Shown piece after piece: positions 14,820-23,557 of a stretch of DNA of 64,000 nt. The stretch comes from a virus. How positions within the stretch are numbered: position 1 is the stretch's first letter; the number at the start of each line of letters is the position of its first letter. The stretch is from positions 1 to 64,000 of the IMG/VR virus record IMGVR_UViG_3300026097_000011; one strand, written 5' to 3'. The notes beneath the pieces are model-generated. The model was not told where the DNA came from. It made no database searches and was given only the letters and a program-made list of their open reading frames with translations. Made by a program: the position numbers and the translations under genes.

Positions 14820-15554
14820 ATGACAGAAGCGGCATTAATAGCAGACATACAAGCGGAAATAACATTCTCAGGAATGCTTCCTTATTCGTTACCTGAAAAA
14901 GAATTAAAACGTATATTAGACATCGACGCAGCTTATTTCTATGATAATTGGAGACATGCTATAGAATCTAAATACTTATTACTTCCTAAGGAATTATTTA
15001 AAACAGATGAGTTTAAGAACGGTAGACAAATTCTTATGCCAGAATGTGTTCAATTTATGGTTGAATTAAAGGAGGCAAAGGGTGGATCTATATTTGCATC
15101 AATTGATAGGGATTTCTCAGAAGGTAAATTCATGGGATCAGAGATATTCCTTACTCCATTCATGGGAGAATCAATAATGTATAGAACAATCATGTTTTCA
15201 TTTCTAGACTTAACTAAGGGTATGATATTAGATACTATTGCATATGATTACAATAAGAATACTAAGCTGCTAGGAGTTGTCGGAAGGACCCCTAAAGTAG
15301 ATGCAGTTGCTAAGGTATTTAAGAAAATAGAAATAGATAAACTATATGATGATGAACTTTATCAAAGACATGTTCGTGCTCATGCTAAAGTTAGATTAGC
15401 TCATATGTTACAAACATTTAATTATCAGCTTCCAGGAGATATTACTATTAATTATCAAAATATGGTAACAACTGCCGAAAAAGAAATGGAAGAAGTTAAG
15501 GAAATGATAAAAGGAGAAAATACGACGGACTGGATGTTCCTAGTTCATCAATAA
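14820..15554 (+). CDS. conserved structural-type phage protein
   Basis: 244 residues, no tag. It begins MTEAALIADIQAEITFSGML and contains the distinctive stretches LDIDAAYFYDNWRHAIESKY, FMGSEIFLTPFMGES and RVHARAHAKVRLAHMLQTFN (last quoted approximately). I recall proteins of this type in large T4-like phages of Bacteroidota, annotated as structural or neck/tail proteins without experiment. Its place two genes before gp25 supports a virion structural role. Confidence 0.5.
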   Translation: MTEAALIADIQAEITFSGMLPYSLPEKELKRILDIDAAYFYDNWRHAIESKYLLLPKELFKTDEFKNGRQILMPECVQFMVELKEAKGGSIFASIDRDFSEGKFMGSEIFLTPFMGESIMYRTIMFSFLDLTKGMILDTIAYDYNKNTKLLGVVGRTPKVDAVAKVFKKIEIDKLYDDELYQRHVRAHAKVRLAHMLQTFNYQLPGDITINYQNMVTTAEKEMEEVKEMIKGENTTDWMFLVHQ

Positions 15555-15573
15555 ATAAATAAATAAATATAAA

Positions 15574-16026
15574 ATGAAAAAGTATATACGAACATATTCA
15601 TCCTTTATAAATGAGGCTCGTACTAAGCAATGGCTAGATGACGTGACAGATAAGAAAGGTAACATAAGAAAGGTTAGAATAGATGATACTATTAAAATTA
15701 GAGTCCTTGAGTTTATATATGAAGCAGGAAAAGAAGGAAGACGATACACTGAAATCGTTAAATTTATAGTTGAAAACATAAAGGGAATGGTATATGATTG
15801 GAGAATTCACAGGGGATATTGGGCAACTAACTTAACTGGTGCAATTGGATTTTGGGGAGGATCCGATACTGGACTACTCACTCAATATTGTGAAAAAAAT
15901 GAAAATGGAAAGTGGGTATTAGCAAATGATAAGCTAATAAACTACTTTATGAAAGTTGACTTTAGAGGAGTATTAGATGATGCAGAAAGAGATGCACTCG
16001 AAGAATTACTTTCAATTGATAAATAA
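15574..16026 (+). CDS. tagged protein with a possible winged-helix domain
   Basis: 150 residues. It opens with MKKYIRTYSSFINE|ARTK, one of the clearest capsid-targeting-like tags (compare T4 internal proteins). After the tag, residues 35-75 (LEFIYEAGKEGRRYTEIVKF) read like a winged helix-turn-helix, then a Trp/Gly-rich loop (GFWGGSDTGLLTQYC) and an acidic helical end. An ATAAATAAATAAATA run stands before the ATG. It could be a DNA-binding protein carried in the head. Confidence 0.6.
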   Translation: MKKYIRTYSSFINEARTKQWLDDVTDKKGNIRKVRIDDTIKIRVLEFIYEAGKEGRRYTEIVKFIVENIKGMVYDWRIHRGYWATNLTGAIGFWGGSDTGLLTQYCEKNENGKWVLANDKLINYFMKVDFRGVLDDAERDALEELLSIDK

Positions 16027-16032
16027 TATTAT

Positions 16033-16410
16033 ATGGCTAACATTAGAGATTTTTATATGAGAACACCTAGTGATCCTAAATACAGACCGGATCAAATAGA
16101 GGTGTATGATGAAATAGAAGCAAGTATAAATCAGGTTAAAATGACTCTTCTTACTAATAGAGGAGAAGTATTAGGAGAACCTAACTTTGGAATTGAATCT
16201 GAAAAATATTTATTTGAATTCGAGTTAGATCCGTTTCAATTAGCAGATGATGCTAATAATCAAATTTCAAAATATGTTGGTGAGTCTAGAAAAAGAAAAA
16301 TATCAGCAAAACCACAATACATAACAGACGAAAAAGACAGAAAGATTTATGTATTGTCCGTTAGTATTGATGGAAGAAGATCTCCATTTGCAGTATTATA
16401 TGATAGATAA
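16033..16410 (+). CDS. baseplate wedge protein, gp25-like
   Basis: 125 residues, close to T4 gp25 (132). The gp25/GPW family pattern is visible: NQVKMTLLTNRGEVLGEPNF followed by GIESEKYLFEFE, then DDANNQISKYV and a C-terminal strand-rich half ending in FAVLYDR. The fold resembles a small lysozyme without the catalytic site, and the protein forms part of the sheath-initiating wedge of contractile tails. It is the last gene of a plus-strand block, followed by a bidirectional terminator. Confidence 0.85.
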   Translation: MANIRDFYMRTPSDPKYRPDQIEVYDEIEASINQVKMTLLTNRGEVLGEPNFGIESEKYLFEFELDPFQLADDANNQISKYVGESRKRKISAKPQYITDEKDRKIYVLSVSIDGRRSPFAVLYDR

Positions 16411-16424
16411 AATCTATATAAAAG

Positions 16425-16453
16425 AAAAGCCAATCAATTACGATTGGCTTTTT
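16425..16453. terminator. bidirectional intrinsic terminator
   Basis: AAAAGCCAATC, loop AATTAC, GATTGGCTTTTT: a ten-pair stem with a T-run on each strand. It separates the convergent gp25 gene (plus) and portal gene (minus). Confidence 0.85.
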
Positions 16454-16469
16454 AGTTTATGTGAATTTA

Positions 16470-18191
16470 TTATAAGCTACCATCGGCTCCAGTCTCTCCA
16501 CCTTCTATAGTTTCTTGACCTCCGCCTTCTTCTTCTCCTTCAGTAGGCGGAGGAGCAGCTCCACCGCCTGCATCTATTGGAGCTGCTCCTTCTCCTCCAG
16601 GCATTTCAGTATTTGCTTCTCCTTCTGCTCTTTCGTCTTCTTCCATATCGAACCATTTCTTATTAGCTTCGATTTCGTCTTCTGACATTTTTAATTCTTT
16701 TCTAATTAAGTATTCAGTAGAGAAGTATGGTGTTCCATCATCTTTAAGAACTCCTTTCTTAGCAGTGAATGATGCAATACGTTTAGCTTCCAATTCATTC
16801 TCCTTCATCTCTTCGAATACATTATCGTTATGATAAGTTATTCCAATAGCGTTATTAAATTTGTAATCTTCCTTAAGTTCTGGAAAATCTAAACACATCT
16901 GTAAATACCAAGGTTTTACAATTAACTCAGAGAACGCTGAACGTAATCTTCTAATAAACTTTTGATAGCGAACTTCCTCTCTTGTAATACCTTCAGCATT
17001 CAAAGTAAATGCTCCCATTCCAGATTGACCTTCCCATCTTGAATATGGTATCTTAGAATCCATCTTTAATTTCTTAGTGAAATATCCAAGTAATTCAGAA
17101 TTTGATAAATTAGGTCCAGGAAACTGTAGGGCTTCAATTGAGATCGATTGATTTTGATCATTTACCGGCGTTACATAATTCTTATAAAACATAATATTTG
17201 GTTTACCATCAACTGTTAATTCTCCAGTATCACCATTAAAGAATACGTCCTCTTTTAATAAGTTCATAAATTCTTTAACATCTTCTTGTGCTTTTTGGAA
17301 TGATTTAGATCCAGTTGGAACCTTAGTTTGTAATCTAATTGGAGCATTCATAACGTGCCAAATTACTTTACTATGTTCTAATATTCTAAGCAAGTTAAAT
17401 GATCTTATTAATCTTTCAACGAAACTAATTCTTTTAGTTTTAAAATGATTTGCATATGATATGTAAATAATCTGAGAATCGGATAAAACTCTAGTTGATC
17501 CGTTAGATGGATCATATTGAGTCCACTGTAAATACATTTTACCCTTAGCATCTTTATTAAGCTGTGGCGCAATACTTGCTGGGTCTAATTCTTTAAATCC
17601 TATGATTTTCTTAGGCTTTTCTGGATTATCATAAATAATTTCAAAACTTAAATGTCCCTCAATTAAGAATTGATATGAATATTGCCAAGCTGCAATACCT
17701 TCACCGAATCCCCAGGTATTGTACATCTCTTCGAAGTTAGATTGATATTTTTTAATTATATCATCCTGGTAATTTAGTCTTTCAGTTTTATTAGAACCCT
17801 TAAACATGATTTTACCAGTAAGATCAGTTGCGTGGCAAAATCGATTTTCATCACTATATACAACCATATCATCTGCTATTGTATCAAGTATAAATTCAAT
17901 TTCTCCATTTGATGCAATATCACGTAATCTTTCTCTCTTAACTGTATAGTCTAATTGAAAAAACGCAATTGCTTTCGTTCTTAATTGTGATGTTGTATCT
18001 GCTAATGCCATTGAGAACTTTAAAAGCTCATTGTTTCCATTCGTAGTATCTCTAGAAGCCAATTGACTTTCGATAAATCCTATTGCTTTGGAATTCTTAA
18101 GCAGTAGATCATCAAATCTTGTACCAAACTTACTTAAGCCTGATAGTGCTCCACTTGTTGATCCTGTTCTATTATCCCCAAATCCTGCCAT
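16470..18191 (-). CDS. portal protein, gp20-like
   Basis: 573 residues. It forms the dodecameric ring at the DNA-entry vertex, on which head assembly starts. Blocks typical of T4 gp20-type portals are present: FILDTIADDMVVYSDENR, the ELDPASIAPQL strand, SKVIWHVMNAPIRLQTKVPT, IPYSRWEGQSGMG and EVRYQKFIRRLRSAFSEL. The C-terminal 60 residues are a low-complexity Gly/Glu/Pro tail (GGGAAPPPTEGEEEGGGQE), unlike T4. The gene lies one base from the unknown gene 18193-18855 and near gp4, a usual head/neck neighbourhood. Confidence 0.92.
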   Translation of the reverse strand: MAGFGDNRTGSTSGALSGLSKFGTRFDDLLLKNSKAIGFIESQLASRDTTNGNNELLKFSMALADTTSQLRTKAIAFFQLDYTVKRERLRDIASNGEIEFILDTIADDMVVYSDENRFCHATDLTGKIMFKGSNKTERLNYQDDIIKKYQSNFEEMYNTWGFGEGIAAWQYSYQFLIEGHLSFEIIYDNPEKPKKIIGFKELDPASIAPQLNKDAKGKMYLQWTQYDPSNGSTRVLSDSQIIYISYANHFKTKRISFVERLIRSFNLLRILEHSKVIWHVMNAPIRLQTKVPTGSKSFQKAQEDVKEFMNLLKEDVFFNGDTGELTVDGKPNIMFYKNYVTPVNDQNQSISIEALQFPGPNLSNSELLGYFTKKLKMDSKIPYSRWEGQSGMGAFTLNAEGITREEVRYQKFIRRLRSAFSELIVKPWYLQMCLDFPELKEDYKFNNAIGITYHNDNVFEEMKENELEAKRIASFTAKKGVLKDDGTPYFSTEYLIRKELKMSEDEIEANKKWFDMEEDERAEGEANTEMPGGEGAAPIDAGGGAAPPPTEGEEEGGGQETIEGGETGADGSL

Positions 18192-18192
18192 A

Positions 18193-18855
18193 TTAATATT
18201 TGTTTATTTGTTTATTTTCAAAGTGCCTAAATACAGTTGTCATGTCATACGCACCTGGTGCCATTGCTATTCCAGTAGAATCGATGTTTGCTTTAGGAAG
18301 TTCTCCTATTTTGTCCCAATCTAAAAGTTTAGCCGCTGTAATCTTATTTAATTTATATCCGCTTATTGCATATCCCAATTTAAAACCTGTTAGATCTTCT
18401 AACATTTTTGGAGTAATACTAAACATCGGTAAATTCATTGATTTTCTATCCCTAAATGTTGCTAATTCCATATCATCGTCCCATACTCCTAGTCTATCGA
18501 GATTTTGTTCTATTAAGTTAATGTGAGCCATTACAATAGCCGCTCTATAGTTAGGTGGAATAACTTTAAGATTTAAAAGAAGTGCAGTTTCTTTCCACTG
18601 AGGATGTGCAAATAGTAATCCCATTGGATTAATGTCAAAATACTGTCTATTTGTAATAAACGAGGACGGGTCTTCTTTCCATTCTTCTTCTGAATTAGGA
18701 ATCCAACCTCGATTAAAATTAGGAACTGGAATATTAAGCATGTAATAATGACCAGGCATAACATCAGATCTACTTATAGAAATACCATGTAGTGACATTA
18801 ATTGAGAGAAATTCCTTTCTCCATTATTTGTAACTATGTCCTCTAACTTCTTCAT
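18193..18855 (-). CDS. neck-region protein of unknown function
   Basis: 220 residues between the portal and the gp4 homologue, with no tag and no known domain that I can name. Notable stretches are MPGHYYMLNIPVPNFNRGWI, TNRQYFDINPMGLLFAHPQW and SITPKMLEDLTGFKLGYAIS. The Pro/Trp-rich first half and its position suggest a connector or neck component, by analogy with T4 gp13/gp14, but I see no direct similarity to these. Confidence 0.5.
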   Translation of the reverse strand: MKKLEDIVTNNGERNFSQLMSLHGISISRSDVMPGHYYMLNIPVPNFNRGWIPNSEEEWKEDPSSFITNRQYFDINPMGLLFAHPQWKETALLLNLKVIPPNYRAAIVMAHINLIEQNLDRLGVWDDDMELATFRDRKSMNLPMFSITPKMLEDLTGFKLGYAISGYKLNKITAAKLLDWDKIGELPKANIDSTGIAMAPGAYDMTTVFRHFENKQINKY

Positions 18856-18864
18856 CTATTTCTT

Positions 18865-19371
18865 TTACATCTTACCGAACAAAAAGTTCTCTGTTATTAT
18901 GCCAAATTTCATATTATGAGCTTTAGCATATGCTTTAGCTGCTTTGAATTTATCTGTATTAACAACATATGCTCTCGCATGAGATACAAAACTTCGTGTT
19001 TGTTTTTCAGTCATTCTTTTTGGAGTCTTAGGTGGAAGTATATACTTGTTAGGTTTAACTTCAATTAACCATTCACGCTCTACTCCATTAGCATTACGTG
19101 TTTTCATATATCCATCTACCCAATATGTTGCCTCTCGTTTATCTATTGAGTGCCAGTATTTAATTCCAATAGGCTCTGAAGCATATTCAATTACCATTGG
19201 ATTTTCGTCACAGAATTTAAAGAACTTGAATTCCCAGCCTGATCGATATATAATTTGAGTAAGATCTCCCTTATATTTTTGAGGATTTTTAGGCACAAAA
19301 TATCCTTGACGAATACGCTTGCCCGTTCTAGGTTTTAGGAAAGATTTTATGTTTTTATCCTTGTTGCTCAT
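18865..19371 (-). CDS. head completion nuclease, gp4-like
   Basis: 168 residues; T4 gp4 (also called gp50) is 150. The conserved core is clear: IYRSGWEFKFFKFCDENP, EYASEPIGIKYW, a YWVDGYM strand with the acidic residue, and EWLIEVKPNKY giving the ExK pair of a TnsA-like nuclease fold. The protein acts in head completion after packaging. The N-terminus is basic (KPRTGKRIRQGYFVPKNPQK). A GAATAAATAAG element sits between its ATG and the divergent gene at 19419. Confidence 0.85.
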   Translation of the reverse strand: MSNKDKNIKSFLKPRTGKRIRQGYFVPKNPQKYKGDLTQIIYRSGWEFKFFKFCDENPMVIEYASEPIGIKYWHSIDKREATYWVDGYMKTRNANGVEREWLIEVKPNKYILPPKTPKRMTEKQTRSFVSHARAYVVNTDKFKAAKAYAKAHNMKFGIITENFLFGKM

Positions 19372-19390
19372 ATATACTTATTTATTCAAA

Positions 19391-19406
19391 GATAAATAAA
19401 TTAAAG
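19391..19406 (+). promoter_or_regulatory. late-promoter-like element
   Basis: GATAAATAAATTAAAG, 12 bases upstream of the ATG at 19419; a variant of the ATAAATAATAAAAA element. Confidence 0.45.
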
Positions 19407-19418
19407 ATTTATATATTT

Positions 19419-19931
19419 ATGAAAACTCATATATTTAAATATAAGAATTGGAAGAAGATACATGAGAATACTTCAAATAATTCTATATATTCACATTTAA
19501 ACTCTATTAGAAAAGGTGATGAATATGAGTACACAGATGAATATCATGAGTCTATCACTATCGAAATAATATCGATGAATGATTATGTATTCAAGGAAAG
19601 CGCCGACAGTTCAATATATGATGAAATATATAGATTAGAGCTAGATGATATTTTGTTAGATGATAATTCGTCTGATGAATTTGACAATAATTACAAAGAA
19701 TTTCATGTTCGAAATAATACAATTGAAGGTAAATTCGACGCAGTGATATCTGTGGTAATTAATGATCATTTAAAATGGCAAATTCGCGACGCTGATTACG
19801 GAACAGAAATTGACGTATCATCTGGAAATGACGATTTTAACGATGATTATAATGGTACTATGATGGTTAGTGCAATCGAAGAATATCTAAAATTAGATTG
19901 GACTAATGGTTACATATATAGTATTGAATAA
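19419..19931 (+). CDS. acidic tagged hypothetical protein
   Basis: 170 residues, rich in Asp and Glu. It starts MKTHIFKYKNWKKIHE|NTSN; KxxxFKYxxWxxIHE fits the tag with W in place of F. The rest alternates short strands and acidic loops (DIDDILLDDNSSDEF-like, SSGNDDFNDDYNGTMMVSAI). It is a solitary plus-strand gene between two minus-strand operons, with its own late-promoter-like element and a terminator directly after the stop. Probably an internal head protein. Confidence 0.55.
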   Translation: MKTHIFKYKNWKKIHENTSNNSIYSHLNSIRKGDEYEYTDEYHESITIEIISMNDYVFKESADSSIYDEIYRLELDDILLDDNSSDEFDNNYKEFHVRNNTIEGKFDAVISVVINDHLKWQIRDADYGTEIDVSSGNDDFNDDYNGTMMVSAIEEYLKLDWTNGYIYSIE

Positions 19932-19932
19932 A

Positions 19933-19956
19933 AAAGCCCTCCGTTAGGAAGGCTTT
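19933..19956. terminator. intrinsic terminator between convergent genes
   Basis: AAAGCCCTCC, loop GTTA, GGAAGGCTTT: a ten-base stem with one mismatch, preceded by an A-run and followed by a short pyrimidine stretch, right after the stop of the plus-strand gene at 19931. Confidence 0.7.
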
Positions 19957-19986
19957 GGCTTATAGTACAGCGACCATAAGGGGGCG

Positions 19987-20181
19987 TTAGAATAAATCTG
20001 ACCAATTGGTTTTAGAATATTCTATAGCTTCAGGTAATGTAATATTTTGATTCTCCTGTTGAGCCACGAAAATACCGTATATTAATACTGCGGTTTGTTC
20101 GTCATTAAGCTCGGTTAATTCAGACATCAATATTTTAATACTTGATGTAATCTTATTAAGAGATTGTGGTTCCTTAGGCAT
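19987..20181 (-). CDS. small hypothetical protein
   Basis: 64 residues from the ATG at 20181, one base after the upstream stop (an ATG at 20208 lies inside the upstream gene). Helical (SLNKITSSIKILMSELTELN, then AVLIYGIFVAQQENQNI), ending in TNWSDLF. Coupled to the annexin-like gene. No family recognised. Confidence 0.5.
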   Translation of the reverse strand: MPKEPQSLNKITSSIKILMSELTELNDEQTAVLIYGIFVAQQENQNITLPEAIEYSKTNWSDLF

Positions 20182-20182
20182 A

Positions 20183-20776
20183 TTAATTACGGCTATATCC
20201 CCAGGCATCGAGTAATGTACCTCGCGTTACACCGCTAAATTCGTCTCTTATTCTTTCTTCTAGTGTTCCAAGATTTCTTCTATTAGAAGCAGCCCTTGCA
20301 TTAAATCGTTCAGCTATTTTAGCCATTAATTCTGGTTTATGTTGATGTCGGTTGGCAATCCTTAGGATTGTTTGTTCATCAGTACCATCAAGAGTTCCAC
20401 CCATAGCTCTAGCGATTTGAAATGCTTGTTCATCTGCATAATCACTAGTTATTCCAGACTGCTCATTTAGCTTAGTATCAATAAATGAGTCAGCTTCATG
20501 AGGTCCAAGTTTTCCTTTTTCTACTAACTTAACAATAAGAGCGGATATTGCAAGATGCTCTCCTTTTTTTCCTTCAGGGATCTCAACTTCATTTCTCTCA
20601 AATGATTTTTTAAGATCTTCAAATGCTTCTCTTGCACATTCTTCTACGTCTGCTTCAGATCCAACTAGATCAACTAAAGAGTCCAGTATTGTTTCGTCCA
20701 TGTCCATTTCAACTTCTGCGTTCTCATTAATGATACTTGCGTTGAATGATGCAAATGATGTATGTAATCTATTCAT
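20183..20776 (-). CDS. tagged protein with annexin-like repeat
   Basis: 197 residues. The N-terminus MNRLHTSFASFNASIINE|NAEV fits the tag, with INE as the predicted cut. The C-terminal 75 residues read like one annexin repeat: GTLDGTDEQTILRIANR, then LMAKIAERFNARAASN, NLGTLEERIRDEFSG and TRGTLLDAWGY, with GTDE and the Glu/Asp of the DEFSG helix in the places of the annexin type II calcium site. Before it are acidic helices (DVEECAREAFEDLKKSFERN). Annexin repeats bind phospholipid with calcium. A membrane-linked role at DNA entry is speculation. A perfect late-promoter-like element precedes the gene. Confidence 0.6.
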   Translation of the reverse strand: MNRLHTSFASFNASIINENAEVEMDMDETILDSLVDLVGSEADVEECAREAFEDLKKSFERNEVEIPEGKKGEHLAISALIVKLVEKGKLGPHEADSFIDTKLNEQSGITSDYADEQAFQIARAMGGTLDGTDEQTILRIANRHQHKPELMAKIAERFNARAASNRRNLGTLEERIRDEFSGVTRGTLLDAWGYSRN

Positions 20777-20787
20777 TGTGATTAAAC

Positions 20788-20803
20788 TTTTTATTATTTA
20801 TTC
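20788..20803 (-). promoter_or_regulatory. late-promoter-like element
   Basis: On the minus strand GAATAAATAATAAAAA, 11 bases before the ATG at 20776; identical to the element at 10032-10047 on the plus strand. Confidence 0.55.
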
Positions 20804-20806
20804 AAT

Positions 20807-21937
20807 TTACACAAATAATAAATCAAATGGAGATTCAGAAAAATTAGACAGTATGATCTCATTAAATTCGTCATATGTTTTTCTATCTCCCATCTTATCA
20901 TAGAAATTATATAAATTATTAATATCCTTGATACCGTTTACATCATTGCGATTATTTGGATATTGATCTCTTAATTGTTTAATTAATTTAGACCATAGGA
21001 ATACTGAATATCCGTCTTGTAATAACTTGAATGTTTCCTTCTTACCAGCAGAATCATTGTCGAAGAGTATACGACCATTCTTCTTTGACACTAATGTACC
21101 AAGTATATTCTTACCTTTGGTTACACCAGTGGTGGCTATTGAATTCTTAAGGAACATGGCATCAATCTGACCTTCTAATACGATAATAGGTTCGTTAAAA
21201 TTGATGTTAAGAATATTGAAGTAACTATTAACGATGTCAATTTTGGTTATAATTGCTTCATCAATTGCGTCAATTAATTTATTTTTTACAAACTGAGAGT
21301 AATTTTTAATATCGTATTTAGGTCCTGAATAATCATCATTGATTCTACGTATTGATAACCCTAGCACTCTGCCTGATCTTAAATCTAAATTGAATATGTA
21401 GATTTTATCCTGTCTACTATCGTAATAACACGATTTGTCAAATGCAGGAAGCTCTCGTATATTTCTACCTGTAACGTATTCTCCAATAGGAGAATCAAGC
21501 GGAGCATCTGAACATTTCTTTAAAAAGAATCGGACTGCTAATTCCTTAAAGTCAATTAGAACACTCTTAACTTTAGGATCCATTAAGAACATTATCAACT
21601 CGCCACGTTTAGTTCCATGCTGGATCTTACGATCAGGCTCTACATTAATCATGCTAGGAATTGGAAGCTGATGCTTCATTGCCCAATGAGAAACGAATTT
21701 TGGAAGCTTTGTAAATATTAAGCATCCATCATTGAAGCATTTGTATGTACCAGTTTTAAGGAATATATTACCCCTCTTTTTAGATACATCACTTTCTGAA
21801 TCTCCACAATATGGACATGCAAAATTAAGCTTGTCATCATCTTCATTTACTTGCTGCTTGAATCTATTTCCAGGAAATGATTGCTTTAATACATCGCTAA
21901 CAAACTCAGATATATTGTACGTTGTTTCAGTCTTCAT
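20807..21937 (-). CDS. DNA primase with zinc-binding and TOPRIM domains
   Basis: 376 residues from the ATG at 21937, one base from the polymerase stop; the frame stays open upstream through the polymerase's low-complexity end, which is not primase. Residues 29-55 hold the zinc motif (FACPYCGDSES, later KCFNDGC). The TOPRIM part is IIVLEGQIDAMFLKNSIATT (Glu) and GRILFDNDSAGKKETFKLL (DxD). It makes RNA primers for lagging-strand synthesis, probably with a gp41-type helicase encoded elsewhere. The last residues ESPFDLLFV resemble clamp-binding tails such as the T4 polymerase C-terminus. Confidence 0.88.
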   Translation of the reverse strand: MKTETTYNISEFVSDVLKQSFPGNRFKQQVNEDDDKLNFACPYCGDSESDVSKKRGNIFLKTGTYKCFNDGCLIFTKLPKFVSHWAMKHQLPIPSMINVEPDRKIQHGTKRGELIMFLMDPKVKSVLIDFKELAVRFFLKKCSDAPLDSPIGEYVTGRNIRELPAFDKSCYYDSRQDKIYIFNLDLRSGRVLGLSIRRINDDYSGPKYDIKNYSQFVKNKLIDAIDEAIITKIDIVNSYFNILNINFNEPIIVLEGQIDAMFLKNSIATTGVTKGKNILGTLVSKKNGRILFDNDSAGKKETFKLLQDGYSVFLWSKLIKQLRDQYPNNRNDVNGIKDINNLYNFYDKMGDRKTYDEFNEIILSNFSESPFDLLFV

Positions 21938-21938
21938 A

Positions 21939-23501
21939 TTATATGCTTTGTGCAGCTTTCTCCGCCTTCTCTCTTGCCTTTCTGTCTTTCTCTTCCTGTC
22001 TAGCCTTTGCCTTATCTTTCTTTTCTTCTGCCTTTCTCTCCTTCTCTTTCTCTTTTTCAGCATTAATTCTTGCGGTTTCTGCTAGTCCCTCTGGAGAGAA
22101 CGCTCCAATTCCAAGCTTCTTTGATATTCTATTAATAAACGGCTTTAGATTCTTATTGATGATGATCACCGTATTTAAACCATATTTAGTTATGATTTCT
22201 AGATATTCATCAAAGTCTTCCTCTGGGACATCTGCGTCCGGATCTTCTATTACACTCCAAAATTTCTCTGGAACTTCTTCGTGCTCTAGGGTAGCCTCAC
22301 ATATTACATGAAGTGGGTACTTCTGTTCATATGTCATCGGCTTTTTAGTTTTTGAGGTTTTAAATACTATAGATCTTTTTAAATTCTGATCAATTGTATT
22401 TATCCCAATTGCCTTTAGTATTCTATTAATCGGTTCAATTATCAAAACAAAAAACTGTTGATCATAATCTAATTCAGGAATAATTTCCGTTGGATATTGA
22501 CCTGGATTATATGCAAATAAATCTATTCCAAACTCATTTGGTTTACAATATAACATTTGATACTTACTTCCTTGTCTAATTCTAGGATATCTACCCTCTA
22601 ATTCGTTTTTAAGTATCAAGTGATTATGGTGCATAACTGCCTTTGGACCGTTTGCTGCTCCTTTTTTAAGAGTACATTTTTCTTCGCTCTGTACATATTT
22701 ATCATATTGACGAAGATTGAAACTTTGAGAATATTCATCAGGACGTAGAGTTAAAAATTCCTCTTTTACTTTTTCTATTTTTGGAATAAGATCCTTTTCT
22801 AAATCAAAATCAGTACCTGCCTTTAGTAAATATTCGATGAATTCTGTTTGATGCTCTCTTGCCCATATAGGATAAGACGCTTTTATAGGTTCAAGTCCTT
22901 TAATTAAAAGGTATCTCTCATCCATTGGATATAGTTCCTCTTTTGGATTTGGCTCATACGCTACTTTAAGTACATAATTCTTTTTCTTAATCCAAACTGC
23001 GTTTGTTGCAATAAGCTCCAGTTTAAATGTTTGGCGATTAACAGTGTTGAATCTCTCTGACCATTTTTCAAAAGCAGTGTCATAAAATTCTTTGATTCTG
23101 TGTTTATCTATTTCAATACATAATCTCATGAATTCGTCTTCTGTTAATTCTAACCCCTCTATTGATTTCAATGCTGGTTCAAAATTAACATACGTAGAAT
23201 CTGTATCTGTGTATACTGCGATTATTTCGTCTGGATCTATTTTGTTAATTTTACGATCAGCGTATCCTAGTTTTTCATGAAGCTCAGTATCATCATGCCA
23301 TCTATTTTTAAAATAGAAATCAATTGCTTTATTTGCGAACTTAATCATATCTTGCCCCTGGAGTGTAATAGATTGAGCGATATCTGGGTTGTAAAAATAA
23401 AACCATTTATTTCCAAATGCCCCGTAGATAGAATTAATAAGAATTTTAATCGCTCCTTGTCTCAGGCTCAATTGTTTGATTTTTTTCGCTTTATCTTCCA
23501 T
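21939..23501 (-). CDS. family B DNA polymerase, C-terminal half only
   Basis: 520 residues. It begins MEDKAKKIKQLSLRQGAIKI, then LINSIYGAFGNKW (motif B, KxxxNSxYG type) at about residue 20 and VYTDTDSTYVNF (motif C, catalytic Asp pair) at about 95, followed by the thumb region. Motif A (DxxSLYP) and the 3'-5' exonuclease are absent, and the gene directly upstream is divergent, so the N-terminal half must be encoded outside this window. The C-terminus is a Lys/Glu/Ala-rich tail. Splits of gene 43 near the fingers are known in some Aeromonas T4-like phages. It forms an operon with the primase. Confidence 0.88.
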   Translation of the reverse strand: MEDKAKKIKQLSLRQGAIKILINSIYGAFGNKWFYFYNPDIAQSITLQGQDMIKFANKAIDFYFKNRWHDDTELHEKLGYADRKINKIDPDEIIAVYTDTDSTYVNFEPALKSIEGLELTEDEFMRLCIEIDKHRIKEFYDTAFEKWSERFNTVNRQTFKLELIATNAVWIKKKNYVLKVAYEPNPKEELYPMDERYLLIKGLEPIKASYPIWAREHQTEFIEYLLKAGTDFDLEKDLIPKIEKVKEEFLTLRPDEYSQSFNLRQYDKYVQSEEKCTLKKGAANGPKAVMHHNHLILKNELEGRYPRIRQGSKYQMLYCKPNEFGIDLFAYNPGQYPTEIIPELDYDQQFFVLIIEPINRILKAIGINTIDQNLKRSIVFKTSKTKKPMTYEQKYPLHVICEATLEHEEVPEKFWSVIEDPDADVPEEDFDEYLEIITKYGLNTVIIINKNLKPFINRISKKLGIGAFSPEGLAETARINAEKEKEKERKAEEKKDKAKARQEEKDRKAREKAEKAAQSI

Positions 23502-23530
23502 ATTCTCAAGTTATATTCTGTTATATCTTA

Positions 23531-23546
23531 TATAAATAATTAAAAG
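23531..23546 (+). promoter_or_regulatory. late-promoter-like element
   Basis: TATAAATAATTAAAAG, containing a perfect TATAAATA, 11 bases before the ATG at 23558. Confidence 0.55.
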
Positions 23547-23557
23547 AAGGTTTTATT

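Noticed and set aside
21732-22311. Long plus-strand open frames opposite the polymerase and primase
   Set aside because: They mirror the Lys/Glu-rich coding on the other strand (Phe/Ser/Leu-rich translation) and lie fully within well-supported genes.
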